From Platismatia glauca (lineage: Eukaryota > Ascomycota > Lecanoromycetes > Lecanorales > Parmeliaceae), in the NCBI GenBank assembly GCA_963556305.1, contig OY745769.1, forward strand, positions 1,612,001-1,676,000: DNA of 64,000 bases, written 5' to 3'. Positions within the stretch are counted from its first letter, which is position 1; every line of letters starts with the position of its first letter. Positions 34,171-43,963 of the stretch are shown here, piece after piece. Below the pieces are notes generated by a model. That model saw only the letters and a list, made by a program, of their open reading frames with translations, searched no databases and was not told the DNA's origin. The translations under genes and the position numbers were made by a program.

Positions 34171-34764
34171 ATGTATTTCCCGCCCACACCCACCCTTCAC
34201 CGCCTGCCCGACGCCGGCCTTCTTCCGCCCCCCACCACGGACATCCGGCCTTTTTGCTCGCAGCCCCCTTATGCCCACGCAGTGCCCACGCGCTGCCACG
34301 TAGAGTACTCATCCATCAAGCGAAAAAGTCTCGGCGACTCCGATTCCACCGCCCCAACACAGCTCGGACGTGTTCGACTTGTTCAACCGCCTGTACTCGC
34401 CTGGGCGTATTCTTGTCCGTACATCGCCGATCAGACCCAACGCCCTGGAATTATATACCTACCACCGCGGAACATTGCAAGCCTAGATCAGAAGCGTCCC
34501 CCGGCGGGCCGGATGATGCTTTGGTACCGGGACTGGTCCCACCGAAACTGGGCGTTTCTTCGGCCACCGGATAGAGTAGCGGGTCTCGCTGGACTTTTGC
34601 CACGGGGAGCGTTTGAGAATGGGTGGCGGGTGCTTGGATGGGGCGACGGCCTGCGCTGGGCTGTAGGACGAGCGGGGGCGTTTGGGCGGTTGGGGGATCG
34701 GAGGTGTGGAATCGATGGCAGCTCGATAATAGATGTGTTTGGTCTGGGATACCTGACATACTGA
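34171..34764 (+). CDS. Doubtful hypothetical ORF, 197 aa
   Basis: A continuous 197-codon frame from ATG 34171, Pro-rich at first and Gly/Arg/Trp-rich later (MMLWYRDWSHRNWAFLRPP). It has no domain I recognise. C-ending codons dominate its first part and G-rich codons its end, as in several real genes here. Two other plus frames look coding over parts of the same stretch (34005-34138, and 34363-34487 with DVFDLFNRLYSPGRILV). So this may be a misread multi-exon or broken gene. An exon 34005-34138 with a GTGCAT donor could join in phase to 34264 after TTTTTGCTCGCAG. Antisense frames also exist. Low confidence that any of these is a gene. Confidence 0.27.
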   Translation: MYFPPTPTLHRLPDAGLLPPPTTDIRPFCSQPPYAHAVPTRCHVEYSSIKRKSLGDSDSTAPTQLGRVRLVQPPVLAWAYSCPYIADQTQRPGIIYLPPRNIASLDQKRPPAGRMMLWYRDWSHRNWAFLRPPDRVAGLAGLLPRGAFENGWRVLGWGDGLRWAVGRAGAFGRLGDRRCGIDGSSIIDVFGLGYLTY

Positions 34765-35447
34765 CTTTACAAGCGGGGAACCAGAGAACATTTCTGCCTT
34801 CAGTAGCGATGCATGCACACCGCCTGTCAGTAAAGAACAGTCCTTGAGATGCTAGCCATCTGCTACCGGCCAATCTTCCCGATCGCGACCTCTACACTCT
34901 TCAAGACGGATTCTTCATACGGACAAGTGCTGTGGCACCACTCAAGCGTTCTACCCACATCTACGAATCGCAGCGGGATTATGCCCGGTGTTGAAGGAGA
35001 GAGTTGTGTTGACTATCCGACTGCTATTGTACACATGAGATCCCTGAGAATAGGCAATCGTGACAGCGTGAAGCCATTGAGTAAAGATGCTGGTCTGAAT
35101 GTTATTGTACAAGAATAGGAAGGAATGGGGGGTCTAACTGATGCTGTGTAAGGAAAAGAATGTATGTAATCAGCGAGTTGATCGGTTGCCGGCTGATTCA
35201 ATCCTTTGCGTGCGCCATGTGCGCCATGTGCGCCATAGTGCCAACCACAACTCGCCGTTCCCTGACGCACGATCAATGAGTGTTGCAACGGATGATCATG
35301 GATATGCATCCTAAGAAAAAGAAAGTATGTAATCAACGAGTTGATCAGTTGCCGCCTGCTTCAATCCTTTGCGTGCGCCATGCGCCATAGTGCCAACCAC
35401 AACTTGTTGTTCCCTGATGCACAATCAATGAGTGTTGCAACGGATGA
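34765..35447. other. Intergenic, 0.7 kb, mostly tandem duplication
   Basis: No supportable gene. From about 35154 it contains the first copy and part of the second copy of a roughly 150-bp direct repeat (listed separately). Confidence 0.4.
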
Positions 35448-35462
35448 TCATGGATATGCATC
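35154..35462. repeat. Tandem duplication of about 150 bp reaching into the 3' end of a gene
   Basis: Copy 1 is about 35154-35310 and copy 2 about 35318-35462. Both run from a GTATGTAATCA(G/A)CGAGTTGAT start to GGATGATCATGGATATGCATC, with roughly a dozen substitutions. Copy 1 also has two extra GCGCCATGT units (a 9-bp triplication at 35211-35237). Copy 2 includes the stop codon (35448-35450) and last codons of the minus-strand gene, so the duplication arose from that gene's 3' end or was captured by it. Confidence 0.88.
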
Positions 35463-37679
35463 GGTGTAGAGCTCTTCATTCAGCGCATCCTCCAGCTCCT
35501 GCGAGATCAGCAATGGGGTCGCGTTTGCTTGAGTGGCCTCTGCACGAATAACCTCCTCAGGCTCAAGGTCGTGTTGGGCGGTGGGGTCGGCCTGGTTTAA
35601 AGTGGGATCATGGTCTGGTCTCGAGCGCAAAAGCATGGCTGCAACAGGATTATGGGTGGGGGGTCGATTACCTTCCTCCGAAGCGGGATTTAGGCCGGAA
35701 TTGTCATCTGTTTCGGGTCCTTCGGTGAGTGCACGATCGCCTTCTTGATTTTCTTCTTCAGAATTAGGACTCAGGCTGTCATCATCGTCCGTTGCTGGGT
35801 CTTCAATTACTGCTCGGTTGGGCTCTGCGTGTGCCCGTGGTGTGACAATAGTAGGAGACGATGCATTGGTGTTCTGAATGTGACGAAACAGCCGTTGGCC
35901 AGCTGGGCCCACGCTGGCAGCGGAGACCAGATTGGCCCGTGTCATTGTGATTCCTTCAAATAGATTGATGAAGGCATTAACGGCCCTAGTGAATGCTTGA
36001 ACATCTAGGACGTCCGAACCATTCTGTAAGTCTCGGAGGTGGTTCTGAAAATTATTGGTGGCGAGACGCTCTAGTCGGTCCATGGAATCCAAATCTTCTG
36101 CCGTGTCAGGAGTCGTTTCAGGAACCTGCGTCATACCAAAACGCCACATCTCGGGTTGTGCTGTTGGTCCGGGCTCAATTGCCACGGCTGTGTCTTGGTC
36201 AGAAGTTGGAAGCGGGTTAGCTTGAATGTTCTGAGGCTGATGTTGAGCTGCAGGGACTGCCGGGCGCAGACTGGCAATGGGACCTAGTCTCTCCCTTGTA
36301 GCTCTTGCGCTACGGAGTTCGTGCATTAAGCCGTCTAGTGTGCCGCGGATTGGGGTTAATGTGGGTTCAGTACGAATGTCGTGGATGCGTCTCTCAAGAT
36401 CCTCGATGTATTGTCGGAGTCTGTTTGCCTGGAGTACGTTTTCTGGCACAGGAGAATCTTGCACGGGCGGTCGACTAGCGATAGGCGCCTGTCTGTTCCC
36501 GATAATTGGGCGCTGTCTGTGCCTGGCACCTCCGGCTCGACGAATTTCCCGCATCAAGCTGTCCAGTGTTCCGTGAATTAGCATTAGTGTAGGGTCAGTA
36601 CGAACTGCTTGGACGCGCCGCTCAAGTCCACCAATGTAACGTATACGTCTCGCGGCGAAGCTTCCGGCTTCTGGAACAGTAGGATATTCCATGGGTCTTC
36701 TGCTGTACGCCCGAGGATATCGCACGTTCGGTAGGTCGAAGATGATTGGAATGACATGCGTTCCCACTCTAGCCTCCGTATTGAGTTCATCCATTCTCTC
36801 GTGGGGACGTCCCATTCTAAGTCTGTGCTGCGTGTCTCGTCGAATCAGTGTCTCTTGTGGTTCCACAACGCCACTGAGCTCTTCCTCCGATTCGCGTCGT
36901 GGACGACCCAAGCGCTCAGGCAATGGAGTTTCGCGTACGCGCCAGACCTGGATCACACGTGACTCGTCCAAGATGGGAACCTGAGGCAGAAGACACGATT
37001 TTCCAGGACTTCTCGGCATGACTGCATCGGAGCGCTTGATCATGGGAGGATCGGGCAGCGGGTGAGGATCGCGAGCTGCACCAGACGTGGGGTAACCCTC
37101 GAATTGAGCATTCCCAAGAGACTCTGATTGAGAAAGGCGGCTGTGAGTAGAGGACTGGTGATCTGGAAACTGAAATTGGTAGATGCCTTTCGGTGCCTTC
37201 ACCTGCCCTGCTAACGTGCCTGACGTGCCGGACTGCAAGGTTCCATGTGGGTAGCTTCGCAACCATGATGGTAGCAAGCGGATGTAGGACCGCTTCTTCT
37301 GATCATCGAACCGCTTCTGGAGTTCCCAAGTAGGGTCAAAGAACATCCATTTGTACTTAACTTTGGTAGTACGATGAAATTTGTGCTGATCGCGTTCGGC
37401 CTCCTTGCGCTTAGCTCGCTGTGCTTGCTTCAGCTCCCACGTCTCTCGATCGACCCACCCAAGCCATGTTCTTACGTAGTTCGGCCGAGGTGATTGAACT
37501 CGAATTTTCCTCAAACCCCATTTGCGGATAGTACGCCATAAATTCCAGGTCATGAAAATGGATGAAATCAGAGCGAAGTAGGTCCGATCTTTCTTCTCGC
37601 TGTCTTCATCTGATACTTCTGACATTGCAAAGAACACTAGTTGAACAAGCGAGAACTGTAGCACATCGATGAGCTTCAT
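35448..37679 (-). CDS. Large hypothetical protein with internal duplication
   Basis: Unrecognised. From ATG 37679 it would have 743 residues. The N-terminus has two hydrophobic stretches (about 5-20 and about 32-46, YFALISSIFMTWNLW) followed by basic residues, so it may be membrane-linked. A Trp/Lys/Arg-rich segment follows (WLGWVDRETWELKQAQRAKR). The middle holds two copies of a roughly 42-residue unit encoded at 36527-36652 and 36300-36425; the shared pattern is LERR-(V/I)-x(2)-(V/I)-RT-(D/E)-PTL-x(2)-I-x-GTLD. The last 250 residues are acidic and disordered. An alternative model fuses it to an upstream exon: donor GTAAGT at 37741 (exon ending 37742) and acceptor TGTCAG, with coding resuming at 37618 in phase. 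That would drop the first hydrophobic stretch. The end lies inside the 35154-35462 duplication. Confidence 0.6.
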   Translation of the reverse strand: MKLIDVLQFSLVQLVFFAMSEVSDEDSEKKDRTYFALISSIFMTWNLWRTIRKWGLRKIRVQSPRPNYVRTWLGWVDRETWELKQAQRAKRKEAERDQHKFHRTTKVKYKWMFFDPTWELQKRFDDQKKRSYIRLLPSWLRSYPHGTLQSGTSGTLAGQVKAPKGIYQFQFPDHQSSTHSRLSQSESLGNAQFEGYPTSGAARDPHPLPDPPMIKRSDAVMPRSPGKSCLLPQVPILDESRVIQVWRVRETPLPERLGRPRRESEEELSGVVEPQETLIRRDTQHRLRMGRPHERMDELNTEARVGTHVIPIIFDLPNVRYPRAYSRRPMEYPTVPEAGSFAARRIRYIGGLERRVQAVRTDPTLMLIHGTLDSLMREIRRAGGARHRQRPIIGNRQAPIASRPPVQDSPVPENVLQANRLRQYIEDLERRIHDIRTEPTLTPIRGTLDGLMHELRSARATRERLGPIASLRPAVPAAQHQPQNIQANPLPTSDQDTAVAIEPGPTAQPEMWRFGMTQVPETTPDTAEDLDSMDRLERLATNNFQNHLRDLQNGSDVLDVQAFTRAVNAFINLFEGITMTRANLVSAASVGPAGQRLFRHIQNTNASSPTIVTPRAHAEPNRAVIEDPATDDDDSLSPNSEEENQEGDRALTEGPETDDNSGLNPASEEGNRPPTHNPVAAMLLRSRPDHDPTLNQADPTAQHDLEPEEVIRAEATQANATPLLISQELEDALNEELYTDAYP

Positions 37680-37741
37680 TTGAATGTGCTGGTAGGCCAA
37701 TTAGCTTTGTTCTGATGACGGTCAATAAAGGAAATACTTAC

Positions 37742-38302
37742 TGATACTAGTGTTTCTGTCAGGCGAAACCAGCACCTTGGTAGTAGTGTTTCGAACAATG
37801 AGGTAGGCGATATCGTCTGCTGCAGTTGATGTGTCAGGGGCTAGTTGCAAGGAACGAAAGGTCTCTAAGATGCTGACTTGGGACAGCGTCGCTGGGTTAG
37901 CCAAGAATGCGGGATGACAACTCGTGGCGAGAGTGACTGTATATGCAAAGTTACTTGCTGTAGGTATTATCCCCGTGCTTGTTGGAGGAGCAAGGGTGAT
38001 GCCTCGATCCAAGGAGGGAAGGTTAAGGTACTTACCGGTCAAGAGGTTTTCTATGACTGTTGCTGATGATCGACGTTGTGGGCTTGCTAGGATGAAGATA
38101 GAATTGCCGGTACTGCTGGCCGATCTAGAGAGTCGTGACGAAACAGGGTTTTTTCTCTCCTTGAAGTCCCGATTGAGATCTTGAATCTTCAGTCACTGCC
38201 AGATCACGAGCCAGATACCACCAATAATGAAGCCTGTAATCCCTACAGCTATGACAGCCAGAGGCCAATCGAGCTCCAGAGAGAAGCCTCTGTCCACTCA
38301 AT
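37742..38302 (-). pseudogene. Upstream coding stretch with TM helix and in-frame TGA
   Basis: One minus-strand frame is coding-like from about 38302 to 37742. It begins with a strong transmembrane helix (WPLAVIAVGITGFIIGGIWL), is cut by TGA at 38195-38193 (context CAG TGA CTG), and continues with a basic segment (LNRDFKERKNPVSSRLSRS) and about 110 further residues. It ends at a good donor (GTAAGT at 37741) that can splice in phase to the large ORF below. No ATG was found; an exon upstream of 38302 is needed, and the preceding 150 bases show another coding-like frame one base off. Options are a decayed 5' end, stop readthrough, or a very short intron of 39 or 42 nt (donor GTATCT or GTGGTA, acceptor TTCAAG) that would remove the TGA in frame. 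Confidence 0.45.
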
Positions 38303-40827
38303 CACATTGACCATGCAGCGTAAGTCTTGAGTAGATGTATTGATGCAAGTAAGCAAGAAAATAATGCTGGTATGACTGCTGCTAAATGAGTAGCAATGTG
38401 TGACGCGAAGCACCTAAGTTGATGGATTGTTCACAAGAAGAGATCCTGAAGGTCAAAGAGGAAGGAGCCTGGCAATCGTCCCTGGCAACTGCCTTGTGCA
38501 GAATTTTACGTGACCAAGACGTGATGTAAACGAAGATCATCACAAAGCACTTAATCACAGTGTCTTCTCAATGACCATCCTGTGACTTTGTACATCCCTT
38601 CCGTGCAACGTTTCCACAACCTCTCCCCTCGGATAAGTTGGGAATCCAACACAAGGCGCCACAACTCACCCCTCCTTTGAACCCCCCCCCATCTGCTGCA
38701 GCTGTTGTTCACGAGCATCTGACAATGAGCAAGCTTCCTATTCGTTGCAAGGGCATTGAACTCATGTAAGAGGCTGACTTGTACTTCACAAGCTGACCTA
38801 CACAGCAGCAAAATGCATCTTGCACCAATCGGCGAGCGCTATGTGAACTTACAACGATAGCGGAGCGCTGTGTTCAGCAGATACGATCCGATAAAGTAGA
38901 ACATACCATTGCCAACCGAGCAGTACAATTATATCTCCGAATGTCTGGGCATCTATTTCGGCCTATTTCGTGACCCTAAGCTGTCGGGCTTGACTAAAAC
39001 GTGGATGAATAATGTCGAAGAACACCACGCAGAACTTGCCCTCACGGAGGAGGCGGTGCTCGAGAAAAGGAAAGAAATTGAGAAGATGTACGACAAGACT
39101 ACATCATCAGCGTGACCACGAACTGCATCACATTGTCGGGTTCGTATTCGGAGGTACTGACGAGTTCAGTGGTGGAAATGAACGCAAGAAGGACGAGATC
39201 GAGGCAACTTGAAGCAGATGTGAAGCTCATAGGGGCCGCGAACGAGTCGTGTGTACCGCTCGCAGACATGGGCCTTCTTGAGGTATTTGGCCTCCATCGG
39301 AAATGAGGACTGTTTCCCTGAACCTTTCCATTCTTGTCTCTTCTAGCTCCTCTTGCAAGCTCTCAAGCCAAGTGTGGCAATGTGCCATCATCAATGCAAC
39401 AGGCTTTCAGAAGGCGGAGTTGTTAATTTGAGTGCCCCAGATCTGACGACACCTCTCGTATCAAATGTTCTGCAATTGCCCGATGTGGATAGCACGGTGT
39501 CAGTCATATCCATGACAAATCTCATGTCCTGTTTTTCCTTTCTTTTTTTCGAAGCACGTGACCCAGAGCTCTTAACAGGAGCATGGCCCGTCCCATCGAC
39601 GCTCAACCATTGAGGGGTCTCTGCACAAGGACAGCAGCTAGCAGTAAGCATGGCCTCCATCTCGAGAGGGCCGTCGTGGACTCGACACACTATCGGCGAT
39701 ACCGACGTCCGATGCCTGGTTCAGCAGAATATGTCCGGCGGGGCTAACGTGTCAGACTTATACACACTGTTTCGGTCTGACCAAGGACACTGCGGGTGAC
39801 GTGCATCCGGGTTGGATCTATGACCTCATGAAGATAACGAGCGTGCATAGAGTGGGGAAGCCCGAGACGTGCCCGGAGTGCCGTTGGTACAGGTGCCGCT
39901 TCGGTATGCGGCTAACTGGAGCATAAAAGCGGCCGGAATAGGGAAGATGCAGAGGAGAAGAGTTTGACAGTTATGGCGAAAGGGAATGTGGAAGCAGCCT
40001 TACGGACCAGCTCGGTGGAAGTCCCGACTAGTCGCGGTGGCCACCATGGTTGAGGAATGGAAACGGGTTTAAAGTGCGTCTGACAGATCCGAAAAGACCG
40101 CTGGGTGAGTGGAGCTATGCCCAAGGAAGCAAGGGATTAGAAAATGCACAGTGCTGATTGCTGCGTTGAAATGCTGATGCTTCTAGCTCCGCGAAGCGAG
40201 AGGAATGGCTTGCGCGATCTAGATCTCAACCATGGGAACCGATCATGCACGAGGATACAAGCGCCACGCGAGGCGTCCAAATAGCATCTTTAGCCTCTGC
40301 CAACCTTCGGAAATATGCCCTCTCGTCGTCCTCGACCAAGGCTAACCTGACAAGTTGCCCTGCTGCAAGACATGGAGGCGTTCCATGAGATCACATGGCT
40401 GTCTTAAGCATATCCTACTGCCACGACGGCCCAACTTTCGACACAATCGGTCCAAGAAGAGCTGATACTGTGGAGACCGAAAAATGACAAATTCTTCCCC
40501 GTGCTACTCCTTGTCCTTGATACTAAGACGTGGCTGTTATCATGACCTCGTTGCCGGTTTGTGGCAGCATCGTAGCTGTGGTCATCTTCTCTCTGCCTTT
40601 TGGCGTCTTTAGACCCGTTCGTCTGGCTTTTACCCTTCCGTTCTACCAATGGCACCTTCACCCATGCATCCTCCTCATATATGATGACGGGGGAGGGTTA
40701 TGAAGAGAGAGCTGTCTCCATAGAGGTCCACTTGTAAATACTCCTCAATTGGCTTCAAGGCCAATTCTCTCATTTATTCTCATTATTGCTTGGCGGTTGT
40801 ATCTCCTCTCAATCTAAATCATCCGCA
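38303..40827. other. Gene-poor stretch, 2.5 kb
   Basis: No intact gene. It includes a probable relic at 38903-39306 (separate entry). A 52-codon minus frame from ATG 38560 (MIFVYITSWSRKILHK) might be a 5' exon of the interrupted gene below 38302. The remainder up to the velvet gene promoter shows only short frames. Confidence 0.35.
38903..39306 (+). pseudogene. Possible gene relic
   Basis: A helical, charged segment (WMNNVEEHHAELALTEEAVL) is encoded from about 38909 to a stop at 39113-39115 without an ATG. The frame shifted by two then reads on with protein-like sequence (RQLEADVKLIGAANESCVPL) to 39306. No intron of reasonable length fits between them. It looks like a frameshifted remnant, but its identity is unknown. 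Confidence 0.22.
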
Positions 40828-41691
40828 ATGGATATCCAAGTGATTTCTCGTGTCAATGAACGTGCATTTGCCGGAAATCGTTCTATCGGACCAGTGTTTC
40901 CGTTTCGTCAGATAAGACACTCAAAGGCTTCCAAGCAAAGGAATCGAGAGTCCGAACCCCAACCAATAAGAAGCCTACGACAGATGGTTGACCGCGACGA
41001 TGAGTATGATGAAGCAGATCCAGGTCCCTCAAGAGCATCTCTAGCAGGGGACCGAGGCAAGGGTCCTTCAACCATCAGTCCAAGTCATTCAGAAAGTACA
41101 ATAAACAGGTGTAGCTCGCACGCTCATCGTATGACAGCGGAAGACGCAAGCTCCACGCAAACCCTCCGACGGGAGAGCACACAAACTCGGACAACATCGA
41201 TCAGTATTGATCAACAGCCTCCACTCGAAGTTCGTCCAGGTAGTCGCCTCCCACCGATAATCGTGAACATAAGGTGCTTGAGAGACCAACATGGTGAAAG
41301 TTGGATGGGCGAAGAAGGTAGTCTGTGGGCTCAGGTGTCGCTAATGTCTGCCGACGGACAAATGGCGATGGCACTCTTCGCGCCCGACATACTTGCAGCC
41401 GAAGATATGGTCACACCGCTTTTTCGAGAACTGCCAGCTACTCAGACCGAAGAGAAATGGTCGTTGGTATTCAGGGATCTTAGAATCCGTCACTCTGGGT
41501 ATTTCAAAATCCACATTGCTGTGTTGACATCTTCACAAAGCGAGGAGCGAGGAGACGACGACCCTGCTCTTAATCCTCCAAGAGAGCTCATGGGCATTGA
41601 TACCCAGGTCATTAGAGTCCATGCCTTTGCATTGTCCTTAGCAACGACAGGTGGCGATGACAGATTTGACGATAGCAAGCACAAAGAATAA
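40828..41691 (+). CDS. Divergent velvet-domain protein
   Basis: A 287-residue protein from ATG 40828 (context GCAATGG). Residues about 1-130 are polar and disordered. Residues about 132-275 follow the velvet fold pattern of VosA/VelB/VelC: a first strand with RPGSRLPPIIVNIR (compare PPP-x-V-x-L in the family), a strand SLWAQVSLMSADGQM, then the hallmark WSLVFRDLRIRHSGYFKIHI (family: W/F-F-I-x-DLS-V-R-x-x-G-x-F-R-L), and a last strand DTQVIRVHAFA. The family block usually following it, with FPGM..S, is absent. Velvet proteins are DNA-binding regulators that pair with each other to link development and secondary metabolism. This one lacks several usual residues, so DNA binding is uncertain. A probable 63-nt intron lies just after the stop codon. 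Confidence 0.62.
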   Translation: MDIQVISRVNERAFAGNRSIGPVFPFRQIRHSKASKQRNRESEPQPIRSLRQMVDRDDEYDEADPGPSRASLAGDRGKGPSTISPSHSESTINRCSSHAHRMTAEDASSTQTLRRESTQTRTTSISIDQQPPLEVRPGSRLPPIIVNIRCLRDQHGESWMGEEGSLWAQVSLMSADGQMAMALFAPDILAAEDMVTPLFRELPATQTEEKWSLVFRDLRIRHSGYFKIHIAVLTSSQSEERGDDDPALNPPRELMGIDTQVIRVHAFALSLATTGGDDRFDDSKHKE

Positions 41692-42310
41692 TCAAGGTAA
41701 TGAGAAAACCCCTGGGTCAGGTTTTATGCCATCGGGCGATCTGCTAACCCTGACATCAGGGAGTTGAAATGACACTTCAAGGAGAGCAGCGTAGCCTTCA
41801 GATCATCTCAAATCTTGGCGAGCCCACTTCGAGACGAAAGAGGAAGAGGTCCACTGCGTGCATCGGCACTTTAGCCACTATCCTCGACATCATTGTTGAC
41901 GAGGCACTTTGTATCTGCTCGAAGAGGAAGTATAAGATGCTCGCAGCTCGGAATTTCTCGTTCACTAGATTTCTCACAGACCTTTGGAGAGTCGGAGAGT
42001 CGGAGAGTTAGAGTTGGAGAGCCATGGAGATGAGGATAGGAGATCTCCTCGGTTTCTTCGAGTTTTGTTGCCCAACAACTCAGCTATATGTCTTGCGAAC
42101 GGGTTTTTGATGGTGGAAGAGGGCTTTGAAGGGAGCATTGTCCAGATGGAGAAGACAAGTTGGCTCATAGCAAATGCCGGGCAACTACTTACCTACTTAC
42201 ATGTACGTACCTTAGTCATCCAGAGCGGCTAATTTCCGCACTACTTGCGCAACGATCTCTTAAAGCTCTCTAAATTACAATGGAGTATCCATCTCAACAA
42301 CCGTAGAATC
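41692..42310. other. 3' UTR intron and gap before MRPL31
   Basis: A likely intron in the velvet gene 3' UTR spans 41697-41759 (GTAATG, branch GCTAACC, acceptor CATCAG). After it an 80-codon frame starts at ATG 41769 (MTLQGEQRSLQ, then RRKRKR). It may be chance or a small downstream ORF on the same transcript. A short TCGGAGAGT-type repeat occurs at 41993-42016. Confidence 0.4.
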
Positions 42311-42790
42311 ATGTTCGGTGCCTTTAGAACAACTTCCCCTCTCTCCGGAGGTCTCCTCTGGTAAATCCCACTCTCTGCCCTTCCATACCCTCCTCGCCCC
42401 TTCAAATCCAGCTGACAGCCTCCCCTCACAGGAAAATACCCTGGCGTCTCTCCTCCCCCCAAAAGCGCCGTCAACGCAAACGCCTCCGTCTCGTCGACAA
42501 CGTGATCAGCACCATCGACAATGCCCTCAAGAAGCAGAACATGGGGTCTACGACCAAGCTGGAGAGGTGGAAGGAGGAGATGCCGACGGAGGCGGAGATG
42601 AGACCGAAGGATAAATATACGATGTTTGATCGGAAGGAGAAGAGGTATCGGAAGGGGATCCACAGTAGGTCGACCCTTTTGTTGGGAGTTGTGTTACAGG
42701 GATTGAGAACGCGCCGGCTGATTCGTGATGTTGATAGAGCTGCCGAAGTGGACGAGGGTCAGTCAGAGGATAAATCCTCCAGGCTTTTGA
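42311..42790 (+). CDS. MRPL31: Mitochondrial large-subunit ribosomal protein MRPL31 (mL60)
   Basis: Three exons, 42311-42360, 42432-42664 and 42738-42790 (introns 71 and 73 nt; donors GTAAAT and GTAGGT), give 111 residues. The protein starts MFGAFRTTSPLSGGLLWKIP, then RLSSPQKRRQRKRLRLVDNV, the conserved block EMPTEAEMRPKDKYTMFDRK, EKRYRKGIH, and ends KLPKWTRVSQRINPPGF. This matches fungal MRPL31, a small basic protein of the mitochondrial large ribosomal subunit. All three junctions restore family sequence (LLW-KIPW, GIH-KLPKW). Codons shift from C-ending in the first part of exon 2 to G-ending later. Confidence 0.93.
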
Positions 42791-43963
42791 TGAGGATCCG
42801 GCTCCAGGGGGAGGTTGGGGTATGTGGTGTTTGTGAGGGGAGCAATTGAAGGCATACATACGGCGTCCGAGGAAAGCATTGCATGGCGTGTGGGTATAGG
42901 CATCGACCAGCGCCGGCCTACGGTCTTCGTCGTTGCGGAACATGCTTTTGTTCATACTAATCACACGATACTCCTACATTGTCAGACCACATCGGCCTTT
43001 CTCCTCTGCTTGACACTTGTCGGGTTTGCACAAAGAGCCCGAACCCCACTGTTACATCCTGACTCGCAGAAGATCGTGACGCATGCATCTCCCTGCTATT
43101 ACTGAACTTGTGAAACTCTTCTCCACTATTTACCTACATCAGACGCGAAACCAAAAAGAGCAACCAGGAGAAAGCCCAAACTCATTTGCAGGAACAGGGG
43201 TGCAGACATGGCCACCTTGAACATCATCCCCCACGACAAGGTCGAAGCAGCACCGTCCCAAAGAAGAGGAACATTCCCTTAAACTCCGCGAGTAGAACAT
43301 AATCTTCAACGTCCCAGAGGATATCTCCGAAACCCTGCTACGAATCCGCCTCAGACGAGCAGCCATGGATCCTTGTCGGACCCTGGCCCAATCTCATCAT
43401 TTCCTGGCGCAGTCTCCGAGATGGAAATGTCCATCGGATCCAAGTATCAGGTAGCTCTCTTGTCCAGCTCATTCACCCAAGTCAGTACGTGCTGTCGATA
43501 GAGCTGACTCAGGTTCGGGCAATGTCCGGATGTGGGCCTGCCTTTCTTTCAATGGGTCAAAAAAGGAAATCCATCATGTGTTTGGACTTTGGATTGATAG
43601 TGTCGATGTTGAAGTCGGGATCTGATGCAAACGATGAATAATAGTGGAAACTAGTTGACTAGCTATAGATGCAAGCTGATCATCAGACAATGGATTCATT
43701 CTAGAAATCGAGGATCCATCTTGGAGAATAAGCCGATCTGGGGTTTTGAGCCGTCGATGTCAAAAACTAAGATGTCCGAACAGTGACAGATGGGCGTAAG
43801 GCTAGGAGCAGTCAGCTGATGCACTGACCAGGAGAACGACATAGCAGGTGGCGTACCCTCGCCTTGAGCATTTCACAGTTCCTCGTCCGCCCGTAGACTA
43901 CCAAAGCCTGACCGTGCCATTCAACAACGAAAGCCATCAGTGCCGATTAACTATCCGCTTCCT
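42791..43963. other. Intergenic, 1.2 kb
   Basis: No supportable gene. Short frames on both strands (42815-43105 plus, 43139-43366 minus) have no domain. The flanking genes are convergent, so both 3' ends lie here. Confidence 0.4.

Noticed and set aside
42241..42964. Minus-strand frames of 138-140 codons
   Set aside because: They are antisense to MRPL31, whose three exons match the family precisely.
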